Assembly: GCF_018459925.1 (NCBI RefSeq)
Contig: NZ_CP075371.1
Location: 682,001 to 746,000 of the forward strand
DNA length: 64,000 nucleotides
Direction: 5' to 3'
Source of the DNA: Nocardioides aquaticus
GTDB lineage: Bacteria > Actinomycetota > Actinomycetes > Propionibacteriales > Nocardioidaceae
In this document: positions 31,653 to 39,815 of the stretch, piece after piece
Position numbering within the stretch: position 1 is the stretch's first letter
How the letters are laid out: each line of letters starts with the position of its first letter
Program-made: the position numbers and the translations under genes
The notes under the pieces: generated by a model
The model's database searches: none
What the model saw: the letters and a program-made list of their open reading frames with translations, nothing else
What the model was told of the DNA's origin: nothing

Positions 31653-33131
31653 GCGGACGAGGTCGGCCACGATGCGGGCCGAGAGCACCACGAGCGGCAG
31701 CCCGCCGCCGGGATGGGCCGACCCGCCGACCAGGTAGAGCCCGGGCACGGGGGAGCGGTTCGCGGGGCGCAGGAACGCCGCGCGCGCCCCGTTGGAGGAC
31801 GTGCCGTAGATGGAGCCGCCCGGGGTCGAGGTGCGCCGCTCGAGGTCGGCCGGGGTGAGCACCGTGCGGTGGCGCACCCGGTCGCGGACGTCGAGGCCGC
31901 GCTCGGCCATCAGATCCAGGAGCCGGTCGGCGTACGCCTCCGCGAGCCCGGGCCGGTCCCAGTCCACGCCCCCGCCCGGGTCGTGGCGCGGGGCGTTGAC
32001 CAGGACGAACCACGCGCCCGTGCCCGGCCCGGGGACGACCGCGGGGTCGTCGGGCGCGGAGACGTAGACCGTCGGGCGCTCCACGGGCCGCGCCGGGCCG
32101 CCTCGCCCGAACACCGCGTCGAACTCGGCGTCGTAGTCCTCGGCGAAGAGCACCTGGTGGTGCGGCTGGTCGGCCGGCGGGTCGTCGAGGGCGAGCAGCA
32201 GCACGAACCCGGCCAGCGACGGCGTGGCCCGCGCGATCGACCGGCGGGCGCGCGCCGCCGCCCGACCCGGCACGAGGTGGCCGTACACCTCGGCGGCGTC
32301 GGCATTGGCCACCACCACGTCGGCGTCGAGGACGGTGCCGTCGGCCAGGCGTACGCCGGCGGCGCGGCCGTCGACGAGGACGACGCCGACCACGTGTGCA
32401 CCCGTGCGCACCTCGCCGCCGAGCTCCTCCACCCGCGTCCGGAGGGCCTCGGCGATCCGGCCGAGGCCGCCGGGGACGTACCAGGACCCCCACGCCTGCT
32501 CGGCCCAGGGCACGGTGGCCAGCGCGGCCGGCGCGGCGCGGGGGTCGGAGCCGGTGTAGGTCGCGTACCGGTCGAGCAGCATCCGCAGCCGGGGGTCCTC
32601 CAGGTAGCGCGCACCCAGCCCGCGCAGCGACCGCCACGGCGCCACCGTCGCCACGTCGCCCACCCGCCGGGAGAGGCGCAGCATCCCGCGCACGCTGATC
32701 GGGGACTCCAGGAACGGTCCGCGCGTGACGTCCCAGACCGCCCGGGCGCGGCCCAGGAACGCAGTCCACTGCGCGCCCCGGCCGGGGCCCAGCGCGGCGT
32801 CGAGCGCGCCCGGGACGTCGGCCAGCTCGCCCGGCAGGTCGAGCACGGTGCCGTCGGGGAAGGTGTAGCGGCAGGCCACGGCCAGCCGGCGCAGGTCGAG
32901 CACGTCGGCCAGCGGGGCGCCGGTCTCCGCGAACAGCTCCTCCAGCACCCACGGCATCGTCACCAGCGACGGCCCGGTGTCGAAGACGAAACCGTCGACC
33001 ACCTCCGTGCCGAGCTTGCCGCCGACCGCGTCGGCCTGCTCCAGCACGAGGACCTCGTGGCTGTCCGCGGCCAGCCGCGCCGCCGCCGCGAGCCCGCCCA
33101 CCCCGGCGCCGACCACCACGACCCGGCTCAC
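31623..33131 (-). CDS. Second CrtI-family carotenoid desaturase/oxidase (CrtD/CrtO-like)
   Basis: A 502-residue FAD enzyme: VVVVGAGVGGLAAAARLAADSHEV and GGKLGTEVVDGFVFDTGPSLVTMP at the start, and GLYLVGGSAHPGGGLPLVVLSARIV at the end. The gene cluster has CruF, so a 3',4'-desaturase (CrtD) step is likely; a ketolase (CrtO) role is the alternative. The last ten residues RRDDASGQPR do not belong to the family and come from a dispersed repeat running over the gene's 3' end. The GTG overlaps the preceding gene's stop by 4 bp. Confidence 0.85.
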   Translation of the reverse strand: MSRVVVVGAGVGGLAAAARLAADSHEVLVLEQADAVGGKLGTEVVDGFVFDTGPSLVTMPWVLEELFAETGAPLADVLDLRRLAVACRYTFPDGTVLDLPGELADVPGALDAALGPGRGAQWTAFLGRARAVWDVTRGPFLESPISVRGMLRLSRRVGDVATVAPWRSLRGLGARYLEDPRLRMLLDRYATYTGSDPRAAPAALATVPWAEQAWGSWYVPGGLGRIAEALRTRVEELGGEVRTGAHVVGVVLVDGRAAGVRLADGTVLDADVVVANADAAEVYGHLVPGRAAARARRSIARATPSLAGFVLLLALDDPPADQPHHQVLFAEDYDAEFDAVFGRGGPARPVERPTVYVSAPDDPAVVPGPGTGAWFVLVNAPRHDPGGGVDWDRPGLAEAYADRLLDLMAERGLDVRDRVRHRTVLTPADLERRTSTPGGSIYGTSSNGARAAFLRPANRSPVPGLYLVGGSAHPGGGLPLVVLSARIVADLVRRDDASGQPR

Positions 33132-34258
33132 GGGCCCACCACCGCCGTCGACACCAGGCGGCCCTTCCACCGCAGCGTCCCGCGCCGGTGGCCGCGAAGC
33201 GAGTCCAGCACCAGCAGGCCGAGCGCCACGACCGAGACCGGGTGCGCGAGGGCGTCGCCGGCCCGCCCGCCGGTGCGGCGCGCGACCAGGGCCCGGGAGG
33301 CGACGCCGGCGGCGTACCCCACGGTCCCGGCGCGCGAGCCGCCGAGCGCGGCCACCGCCGGCACGACGTGCGCCCAGACGAGCAGCCCCACGACGGCGAC
33401 GCCGCCGGCGGGGGAGCCGAAGGCCGTCCACAGCGACTTGGCGTAGCCCTCGCGCAGTGCGCGCCCGCCGTCGTACATCCGGCAGGTCGCCACCGCGCTG
33501 CCGTCCGCCACCCCGCCGCGCCCCCCGACGGCCTTGAGCGCGCGCAGCAGGGCGAGGTCCTCGAGCACGTCGCCGCGGACGGCGGCGTGCCCGCCCAGCC
33601 GGCGGTACGCCCCGGCGTCGACGGCCAGGAGCTGGCCGTTGGCGGCGCCCAGCGAGGGGCGGGGCGAGGTCTCCGCGAGCCCGAGCGGCAGCGTGCTCAT
33701 CCAGGACCACTGCAGCAGCGGCTGCACCAGCCGCTCGGCCACCCCCTCCGCCTGCTGGCGCGGGTAGGGGCAGACCAGGTCGAGCCCGGCGTCGCGGAGC
33801 AGGGCCATGGTCGCCGGCAGCGCGGACGGCGCCAGCCGCACGTCGGCGTCGACGAAGACCAGCACCGCGGCGTCCCCGGCGTGCTGCGCGAGCTGGTGGC
33901 AGGCCCACGTCTTGCCGAGCCACCCGGCCGGCAGCGGCGACCCGGGGACCACCTCGACGCGGGCGTCGCGCGCGGCGAGGTCGGCCAGCAGCCGGCCGGT
34001 GCCGTCGGTCGACCCGTCGTCGAGCACCACCAGCCGGGCCGGTCCGGGGTAGCGGTCCAGGGTGGCCAGCAGCGCCGCCACGCAGCCGGTGACGTGGCGC
34101 TCCTCGTCGCGCACCGGCAGCAGCACGCAGACGGGCTCCGGCGCCGGTCGCGCGGTCGGGTCGGGCGTCCGCACGCGACGCAGGTTGTCGACCGTCAGCG
34201 CCAGCGACGCCACGGCCAACGCGCTGCCGAACCGCACCGCCGTACGGCCGGGGGTCAC
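33128..34258 (-). CDS. Membrane GT2 glycosyltransferase (CruG/CrtQ-like)
   Basis: A 376-residue protein: one N-terminal helix, a GT-A domain with CVLLPVRDEERHV, LVVLDDGSTDGTG and the metal site FVDADVRLAP, then GDVLEDLALLRALK, and C-terminal hydrophobic helices. This is the architecture of CruG and CrtQ, which glycosylate hydroxylated or carboxylated carotenoids. The adjacent CruF-like hydratase would supply the 1'-hydroxyl acceptor. Start GTG34258 overlaps the cruF stop by 4 bp. Confidence 0.8.
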   Translation of the reverse strand: MTPGRTAVRFGSALAVASLALTVDNLRRVRTPDPTARPAPEPVCVLLPVRDEERHVTGCVAALLATLDRYPGPARLVVLDDGSTDGTGRLLADLAARDARVEVVPGSPLPAGWLGKTWACHQLAQHAGDAAVLVFVDADVRLAPSALPATMALLRDAGLDLVCPYPRQQAEGVAERLVQPLLQWSWMSTLPLGLAETSPRPSLGAANGQLLAVDAGAYRRLGGHAAVRGDVLEDLALLRALKAVGGRGGVADGSAVATCRMYDGGRALREGYAKSLWTAFGSPAGGVAVVGLLVWAHVVPAVAALGGSRAGTVGYAAGVASRALVARRTGGRAGDALAHPVSVVALGLLVLDSLRGHRRGTLRWKGRLVSTAVVGP

Positions 34259-35073
34259 CGTCGCCGCTCGCGCAGCAGCGTCACGACCAGCGGCCACGCG
34301 ACCAGCCCCATCAGCACGCCCCCGACCAGCGCCACCGGCGGTCGGCCGAAGAACACCGCGTGCGCGAGCACGGAGGAGAAGTAGGTCCACAGGTAGATCG
34401 TCAGCGGCACGGCGTCCCGGGGAGCGTCGGTGCTGCGCGGGACCAGCCGGTCCAGCAGCCCGACGACGACCAGCGAGACCACCAGCCAGCCGGCGAAGTT
34501 GGTCAGCGGGATGCCCTCCACCCCGGGCAGCGCCGGCGTCGGGTCCGCCCAGGTCCAGTGCCCGGCGTCGACCATCTGCGGGTCCAGGAAGACGTCCCAG
34601 GCGGTAAGCGCGTACGCCCCGACCAGCACCGTGGCGACCCGACCGCGGGCCCCGACCAGGCGGCGCGCCACGGCCAGCGCGGGCCAGGCCATCATCACCC
34701 AGGCCAGCGGCACCAGCACGGGGACGTCGGCGACCTCCGCGCCGAGCGTGCCGGTGTAGGCGTAGTCGCCGAACGGGAGGCCCGTGCGCACCCCGACGGC
34801 CTCCGCGACCAGCCCGACCCCGCCGGCCCCGACCAGCACGGACGCGGCGACCGCCGGCCCGAAGCGCACCGCGGCGTCGGCCACCGCGGCGGCCGAGAAC
34901 AGCGCCACGCTGGCCACCGTCAGGCCGAGCGTGCCGCCGCCGGTGAGCGGGAAGGCGATCTGGACCAGGACCCCGGCGGCGGCCAGCAGCCACGGCACGG
35001 CTCGCGGGGCCAGGGGCGGCGTCCGCGGCACGGTCCGGTCGGTGAGGCGGGCCGCGCGGCTCGAGGTGCTCAC
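34255..35073 (-). CDS. cruF: Carotenoid biosynthesis membrane protein (CruF, carotenoid 1,2-hydratase-like)
   Basis: A 272-residue protein with about seven helices of the DUF422 family. Family features visible are GDYAYTGTLG, AWDVFLDPQMVDAGHWTW and GIPLTNFAGWLVV, the last containing the conserved N-F-x-GW. CruF hydrates the psi end group of lycopene or gamma-carotene at C-1',2'. It sits between a glycosyltransferase and a CrtA-like gene with 4-bp overlaps on both sides, which supports a tailoring sub-operon. Confidence 0.88.
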   Translation of the reverse strand: MSTSSRAARLTDRTVPRTPPLAPRAVPWLLAAAGVLVQIAFPLTGGGTLGLTVASVALFSAAAVADAAVRFGPAVAASVLVGAGGVGLVAEAVGVRTGLPFGDYAYTGTLGAEVADVPVLVPLAWVMMAWPALAVARRLVGARGRVATVLVGAYALTAWDVFLDPQMVDAGHWTWADPTPALPGVEGIPLTNFAGWLVVSLVVVGLLDRLVPRSTDAPRDAVPLTIYLWTYFSSVLAHAVFFGRPPVALVGGVLMGLVAWPLVVTLLRERRR

Positions 35074-35747
35074 GGGGCCCGCCCCTCGAGCGTGCCGCGC
35101 ACGTCGAGCACGGCGAGGCGGGCGAACAGCTCCTCGGCGTACCAGCGCTCGGGTCCGGTCCGGGCGACCGCGTCGCGGTGCGCGGCGTCCCGGTAGGCAT
35201 AGGCGACCACGTCGGCCGTCGAGCGCCACAGCGAGAAGGTGCCCTGGAGCCCGATTGGCGCCTCGCCGACGCCCAGGGCCAGGCGCAGGCCGTCGGCGGC
35301 GTGCAGGCCGGTGACGACCGGGGGCACCGCGCGCCAGAAGGACAGCGCGCGGGTCGGGCGGAGCCGGGCGCGGGTGATCGCGGCGACCGGGCCGTCCCAG
35401 CCGGGTCGCGGCACGGCGTCGAAGGGCTGCCGGCCCGACCACAGGCCGCGGGCGGCCAGGGGCGACATCCGCACCCGCAGCTCCTCCGAGGAGCCGGCGC
35501 GCCAGCCGCGCACGACCGGGCCGTCGTCGGCCGCGTCGGCCGCCGCCTCGCCGTCCCATACGGTCAGCAGCGCCCAGCGGTGCGGGTCGGCGTCGCGCGG
35601 GGTGAAGGTGCGCGCCGAGCCGGTGCCGAGCAGCTTGGCGAAGCGCAGGCCGGGGGTGCCGCGCAGCGCCCGGCGGCCGGTGGCCATCCGGCCCAGCGCG
35701 GGCAGCACCCGCGGGGTGCCCCAGACGTGCAGGTCGACGACGCTCAC
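35070..35747 (-). CDS. CrtA/spheroidene monooxygenase-like protein
   Basis: A 225-residue soluble protein resembling the spheroidene monooxygenase family: VSVVDLHVWGTPRVLPAL at the start, FAKLLGTGSARTFTPRDADPHRWALLTVWD, and the C-terminal FSLWRSTADVVAYAYRDAAHRDAVART. Characterised CrtA adds a keto group at C-2 of acyclic carotenoids and is best known from purple bacteria. Here it is embedded in a cruF/cruG-like unit. The actual oxidation site is uncertain. The GTG overlaps the YihY gene stop. Confidence 0.78.
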   Translation of the reverse strand: MSVVDLHVWGTPRVLPALGRMATGRRALRGTPGLRFAKLLGTGSARTFTPRDADPHRWALLTVWDGEAAADAADDGPVVRGWRAGSSEELRVRMSPLAARGLWSGRQPFDAVPRPGWDGPVAAITRARLRPTRALSFWRAVPPVVTGLHAADGLRLALGVGEAPIGLQGTFSLWRSTADVVAYAYRDAAHRDAVARTGPERWYAEELFARLAVLDVRGTLEGRAP

Positions 35748-36616
35748 GCACGACCACCGCCGTCGGCCCGGGCGCGGCGCGCGACGCGGGTCTCGAGGGC
35801 CCGGGTGGCCAGCCAGCCCAGGAGCAGGAACGTGTGCAGCACGAAGAGCCACAGCCCGACGGCCACGACGCCGCCGACGACGCCCAGCCCGCCGTACGGG
35901 ACCCCGACGTCGACCGGGAGCGACAGGAAGAGCTGGAAGCCGTGCAGGAACCCGGCCAGGAACGCGCCGGTGGCCAGCCCGCCGACGACCGTGACCCAGG
36001 TGCGCGGCGGGTCGGGCAGGATCACCCGGAACGACCACGCGAGCAGCACGGTCAGCACCAGCCAGAGCAGGGTGAAGCCGACCACGACGCGCAGCACCAG
36101 GTCGCCGGCGCCGCCACCGCCGCCCTCGGGCGCCAGCGGGACGAGCAGGTCGCCGACCAGCAGCAGCGGCCAGGCCAGGGCGGGCAGCACCAGCACCGGC
36201 GCCAGCGCGAGCGCCCGCGCCCGCCAGGCCGGCAGCCGCGGCGGGTGCGGGTCCGGCACGAGCGCGGTGGCGGCGCGGCGCATCCCCTCGCCGTAGAACG
36301 AGGCCGGGAACAGCGCGACCAGCGCGCCGACGACGCCGAGGTGGGTGCCGGCGGCGACCAGGGCGTCGTACGCCGGGCGTCCGCCCATGTCCGGGGGCAC
36401 CAGCACCCGCAGCCGCGCCCACCGCTCCTCGGCGCCGTCCGCGCCGATGCCCCAGGACGTGGTCCAGAGCACGAGCAGCAGCCAGGCGACCACGGCGATC
36501 GCCGAGTAGTAGGTCAGCGTGGCCGAGGCGCCGGCCAGGTCCCGCCCGGACAACCGACGCCCGGCGCCCACGACCAGGCCGCGGCCCTCGGCGGCGGCGG
36601 TGCGCGTCACACCCAC
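35744..36616 (-). CDS. YihY/BrkB-family membrane protein
   Basis: A 290-residue protein with about six helices. LAGASATLTYYSAIAVVAWLLLVL is the YihY-type first helix, and FPASFYGEGMRRA near residue 110 plus PYGGLGVVGGVVAVGLWLFVLHTFLLLGW match the family. Family members were once called RNase BN in error; their true function is unknown. It is first in the crt tailoring operon and overlaps the crtA-like gene by 4 bp. GTG36616 is preferred; GTG36610 is possible. Confidence 0.78.
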   Translation of the reverse strand: MGVTRTAAAEGRGLVVGAGRRLSGRDLAGASATLTYYSAIAVVAWLLLVLWTTSWGIGADGAEERWARLRVLVPPDMGGRPAYDALVAAGTHLGVVGALVALFPASFYGEGMRRAATALVPDPHPPRLPAWRARALALAPVLVLPALAWPLLLVGDLLVPLAPEGGGGGAGDLVLRVVVGFTLLWLVLTVLLAWSFRVILPDPPRTWVTVVGGLATGAFLAGFLHGFQLFLSLPVDVGVPYGGLGVVGGVVAVGLWLFVLHTFLLLGWLATRALETRVARRARADGGGRA

Positions 36617-36658
36617 GTGGGTCCCCCGACGTTGCACGGATGGGGGAGGCTGGGCGCC

Positions 36659-37033
36659 ATGCGGGAGCTCACGTACGGCGCGATGCTGGTGTTCGTGCTC
36701 GTCGCGACCCTGCCGCTGGAGGTGCTGCTCGGGATCCGGGTGTACGCCCGGGCCCGCCGGCTCGCGCTGGTGATCCTCTGCGCGGGGCTGCCGTTCGCGG
36801 TGTGGGACGTGGCGGCCACCCACGCCGGGCACTGGCGCTTCGACACCACGCAGACCCTGGGCGTCGTGCTGCCGGGCGGCCTGCCGCTGGAGGAGTGGAT
36901 GTTCTTCGTGGTCGTGCCGCTGGCCTCGGTCATGACGCTCGAGGCCGTCCGCGCGGTGCGCGGGTGGCCGGTCGGCGACGAGCCGGGCCAGCCGGACCGG
37001 ACGGACCGGCCCGCAGCGGAGGAGGGCCGGTGA
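36659..37033 (+). CDS. crtYc: Lycopene cyclase subunit CrtYc
   Basis: A 124-residue, three-helix protein with the heterodimeric lycopene cyclase domain signature: FAVWDVAATHAGHWRFDTTQTLGV and GLPLEEWMFFVVVPL. The conserved P-L-E-E-x-x-F motif marks the active site. GGGGGAGG precedes ATG36659. With CrtYd it should form beta-ionone rings on lycopene; whether one or both ends are cyclised cannot be read from sequence. Its stop overlaps the crtYd start by 4 bp. Confidence 0.9.
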   Translation: MRELTYGAMLVFVLVATLPLEVLLGIRVYARARRLALVILCAGLPFAVWDVAATHAGHWRFDTTQTLGVVLPGGLPLEEWMFFVVVPLASVMTLEAVRAVRGWPVGDEPGQPDRTDRPAAEEGR

Positions 37034-37422
37034 CGTACACCACCGCGGCGCTGCTCGGCGTCGCCGTCACGGTCGTCCTCGACCTCCTCGTGCTCCGGAC
37101 GCGGCTGCTGACCCGCAAGGCGTTCTGGGCGTCGTACGCGATCGTGGTCTTCTTCCAGCTGCTCACCAACGAGTGGCTGACCTCGCGCGGTGTCGTGCTG
37201 TACGACGAGGCCGCGATCTGGGGCCCGCGGATCGGGCACGCGCCGGTCGAGGACCTCCTGTTCGGCTTCGGGCTGGTCGTGCAGTCGATGGCCTGGTGGG
37301 TCTGGTGGGGGCGTCGTGGCGTGCAGGCCACGCCGGGCCCGGGACCGTCCCCGGCGCTGCGGCGTCTCGCCGGCCGGGCGGGCGGGCGCCTCACGCGGCC
37401 CGCCAGGCGCACGCCGAGCTGA
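37030..37422 (+). CDS. crtYd: Lycopene cyclase subunit CrtYd
   Basis: A 130-residue, three-helix partner subunit. It contains TRKAFWASYAIVVFFQLLTNEWLT, IGHAPVEDLLFGFGLVVQSMAWW with the equivalent P-x-E-D-x-x-F motif, and a basic C-terminal tail. GTG37030 overlaps crtYc by 4 bp. The 3' end overlaps the convergent crtE gene by 32 bp, so no terminator separates them. Confidence 0.88.
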   Translation: MTYTTAALLGVAVTVVLDLLVLRTRLLTRKAFWASYAIVVFFQLLTNEWLTSRGVVLYDEAAIWGPRIGHAPVEDLLFGFGLVVQSMAWWVWWGRRGVQATPGPGPSPALRRLAGRAGGRLTRPARRTPS

Positions 37423-38482
37423 GGCCGTCGAGCGCCGCGCGCGACCCGTCGTCGAGCGGCACGGTGGCGAGGTCGGCCGCCGCGGCGCCCACCAGCTCGG
37501 TGATCCGGGCCTCGACCCGGGCCAGCGCGCCGGTGTCGACCAGGACCTCACGGACCTCGGCCAGGCCGTCGGCGTCGACCTCGGGGTCGCCGAGGTGGCG
37601 GCGCAGGGCGGCGCGCTGTCCGGGGCTGGCGCCCTCCTCGGCCCAGGCGACCAGCAGCGTCCGCTTGCCCTCGCGGACGTCGTCGACCACCGGCTTGCCG
37701 GTCACGGCGGGGTCGCCGAAGACGCCGAGCACGTCGTCGCGCAGCTGGAACGCCTCGCCCACGGCCAGGCCGAACGAGGCCAGCGCGTCGAGCACGTCGT
37801 GGCCGGCGCCGCCCAGGGTGGCGCCCAGGGCGAGCGGGTGCTCGACGGTGTACTTCGCGCTCTTGTAGCGCAGCACCCGCACCGAGGTGGCCGCCGAGCT
37901 GATGCCGCGGGAGTGGGAGAGGACGTCGAGGTACTGCCCGGCGAGCACCTGGTCGCGCATCCGCGACCACACCGCGCGGGCGGCCGGGCCCTCGGCCCCG
38001 GCGCGCGCGACGGCCTCGGCGGCGAGGTCGTCGGACCAGGTCAGGCAGAGGTCGCCGACCAGGACGGCGACCGCGCTGCCGTACGCCGCGGGGTCGCCGC
38101 CCAGGCCGCCGGCGACGTGGTGGTCGGCGAAGGCGCGGTGCACGGTCGGGCGGCCGCGACGGTCGTCGCTGCGGTCCATCACGTCGTCGTGGACCAGCGC
38201 CGCGAGGTGGAAGAGCTCCAGCGCCGCGGCCGCCTCCACGGCGCCGTCGACGAGGTCACCGCCGGTCGCCGCGCGGGCGCCCCACAGGCAGAAGGCCGCC
38301 CGCAGCCGCTTGCCGCCGCTCACCGCGTCGTCCAGGACGTCGACCACCGGGCCCAGCTCGGGACCGACCTCGGCCAGCGCCCGGCCCCGCCCGGCGACGT
38401 GGGCGCGCAGCAGCGCGTCGACGGCCGCCATGGCGGACGGGTCGAGGTCGCGCGGCCGGACGGCCATCCGGGGACGGGGCAC
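37391..38482 (-). CDS. crtE: Polyprenyl (geranylgeranyl) diphosphate synthase
   Basis: A 363-residue trans-prenyltransferase with both Asp-rich motifs: LVHDDVMDRSDDRRG (D99, D100, D103) and FQLRDDVLGVFGD, plus GGKRLRA that binds IPP. Residues before the first motif (AALELFHLA) are small rather than bulky at position -5, consistent with a C20 product. It supplies geranylgeranyl diphosphate to crtB. GTG38482 is chosen because TAGCGT lies 6 nt upstream; ATG38467 is the alternative. Confidence 0.88.
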   Translation of the reverse strand: MPRPRMAVRPRDLDPSAMAAVDALLRAHVAGRGRALAEVGPELGPVVDVLDDAVSGGKRLRAAFCLWGARAATGGDLVDGAVEAAAALELFHLAALVHDDVMDRSDDRRGRPTVHRAFADHHVAGGLGGDPAAYGSAVAVLVGDLCLTWSDDLAAEAVARAGAEGPAARAVWSRMRDQVLAGQYLDVLSHSRGISSAATSVRVLRYKSAKYTVEHPLALGATLGGAGHDVLDALASFGLAVGEAFQLRDDVLGVFGDPAVTGKPVVDDVREGKRTLLVAWAEEGASPGQRAALRRHLGDPEVDADGLAEVREVLVDTGALARVEARITELVGAAAADLATVPLDDGSRAALDGLSSACAWRAA

Positions 38483-38488
38483 CCCTGA

Positions 38489-38551
38489 ACGCTACGCAGT
38501 CGTGGGCGGCCCACCCCCACCCGCTCAGGTATACCCGGGCGGGCCTACCGT
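38489..38551. promoter_or_regulatory. Back-to-back leaderless promoters of crtE and the EEP-family gene
   Basis: On the minus strand TAGCGT (38489-38494) lies 6 nt before GTG38482; on the plus strand TACCGT (38546-38551) lies 7 nt before GTG38559. The 51 bp between them include a GTATAC palindrome. Confidence 0.5.
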
Positions 38552-38558
38552 CGCCGAG

Positions 38559-39428
38559 GTGGACGGAGAGCTGCTGCGGGTGGCGACCGCGAACGCCGCC
38601 TCCGGCCGCGGCGCCGGGGGCCGCCCGGACCTCGACGGCTGGGCCCGCGACGCGGCCCGGCTCGGCGTCGACGTGCTCGGCGTGCAGGAGGTCGACCACC
38701 TGCTCCCGCGGGCCGGCGGCGTCGACCAGACCGCGGTCGTCGCGGCCGCGTGCGCCGGCGACGGTCCGCCGTGGACGTCCCGCTTCGCCGCCGCGGTGCT
38801 CGGCACGCCCGGCCCCGCGCGCGCCTTCCGCACCGCGACCGGCGCTCCGCACGAGGCCGGCGAGCCGGCGTACGGCGTGGCCCTGCTCTCGCGGCACCCG
38901 GTCACCGCGTGGTCGGAGCTGCGGATGCGCCCCTCCCGCGCGGCGCTGCCGCTGCCCGACCCGGCCGGGGGCCTGCAGTGGGCGCCCGACGAGCAGCGCG
39001 TCGCCCTGGCCGGCGTCGTCGCCGCACCGGGTGGGCCGGTGACGGTCGTCGTCACCCACCTCTCCTTCGCCCCGCACCGCGCCGCGGGCCAGCTGCGCGA
39101 GCTGCGCCGCTGGGCGCGCGACCTCCCGCGCCCGCTGCTCCTGCTCGGCGACCTCAACCTCCCGGGCGGGGTGCCGGCCGCGCTGACCGGCTGGACCCCC
39201 CTGGCCCGCGCCGCGACCTTCCCCGCCGCCGCGCCGCGGGTCCAGCTCGACCACGTCCTGCTCGACGCGGGCGGGACCGGCGCGGGCGGGACCGGCGCGA
39301 CGGGGGAGCACGGCCCGACGGGGGAGCAGGGCGACCACCCCGGGCGCACGCACGTGCTCGGCGGCAGCGACCACCGCGCGCTGACCGCCACCCTCCGCCG
39401 AGATGACGCTCGCGGACAGCCGAGGTGA
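38559..39428 (+). CDS. Endonuclease/exonuclease/phosphatase family protein
   Basis: A 289-residue EEP-fold hydrolase: VATANAASGRG, the metal-binding glutamate in VLGVQEVDHLL, VVVTHLSF, LLLGDLNLP and the terminal GSDHRALTATL triad correspond to the Mg-dependent DNase I/sphingomyelinase-like active site. A Gly/Thr-rich insert (residues about 238-262) precedes the last motif. No signal peptide is visible. The last ten residues, RRDDARGQPR, and the stop codon come from a dispersed repeat. Substrate is unknown. Confidence 0.85.
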   Translation: MDGELLRVATANAASGRGAGGRPDLDGWARDAARLGVDVLGVQEVDHLLPRAGGVDQTAVVAAACAGDGPPWTSRFAAAVLGTPGPARAFRTATGAPHEAGEPAYGVALLSRHPVTAWSELRMRPSRAALPLPDPAGGLQWAPDEQRVALAGVVAAPGGPVTVVVTHLSFAPHRAAGQLRELRRWARDLPRPLLLLGDLNLPGGVPAALTGWTPLARAATFPAAAPRVQLDHVLLDAGGTGAGGTGATGEHGPTGEQGDHPGRTHVLGGSDHRALTATLRRDDARGQPR

Positions 39429-39464
39429 CGCTCGCGGACACCCGAGGTGACCGTTCCGGCGCCC
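39399..39464 (+). repeat. Copy D of the 3 x 22-bp gene-end repeat, entering the coding region
   Basis: Units start at 39399, 39421 and 39443. The TGA of the EEP gene is bases 39426-39428 inside unit 2, exactly the same position as in copy C. Confidence 0.85.
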
Positions 39465-39476
39465 CCGGGACGCACG

Positions 39477-39508
39477 ACGCCCCCGGGTCCAAGGGACCAC
39501 GGGGGCGT
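39477..39508 (+). terminator. Hairpin terminator of the EEP-family gene
   Basis: ACGCCCCCG and CGGGGGCGT arms with an inner GGTCC/GGACC stem follow the repeat and end in TTGG. Confidence 0.7.
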
Positions 39509-39815
39509 TGGTCGGGCCGGTCCGGTGATGATTCACCCGGGCCTGACGGCCGGCGGACCGGCACTGGGTGACCGCGCAGATGATCGTTCATCGGCGGGCT
39601 GAGGACGACACTACGGGTCGTCAGAGGGGTGGGTCAGGGTCTTTCGGCCCCGCTCCCCCCGGACCGTGGTCCCGAGCTGTGCGTGACCCGGCCCACGCTG
39701 CGTCGCCCCGTCCCCTCACCGGGTGTATCAGCGGCTAAGGGGCCCCGCCTAGCGTCGATGGTCCGGCCGCGCGGGACCGCTCGGCCGGGACGAGCACCAC
39801 GCGGAGGAGACGACG
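39509..39815 (+). promoter_or_regulatory. Promoter region of the formaldehyde dehydrogenase-like gene
   Basis: This gap of about 300 bp holds small dyads (for example GATGA-TCGT-TCATC near 39583) and a candidate -10 TAGCGT at 39750-39755, with an AGGGGCCCC palindrome just upstream. GGAGGAG follows before the start codon. No ORF is convincing. Confidence 0.4.
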
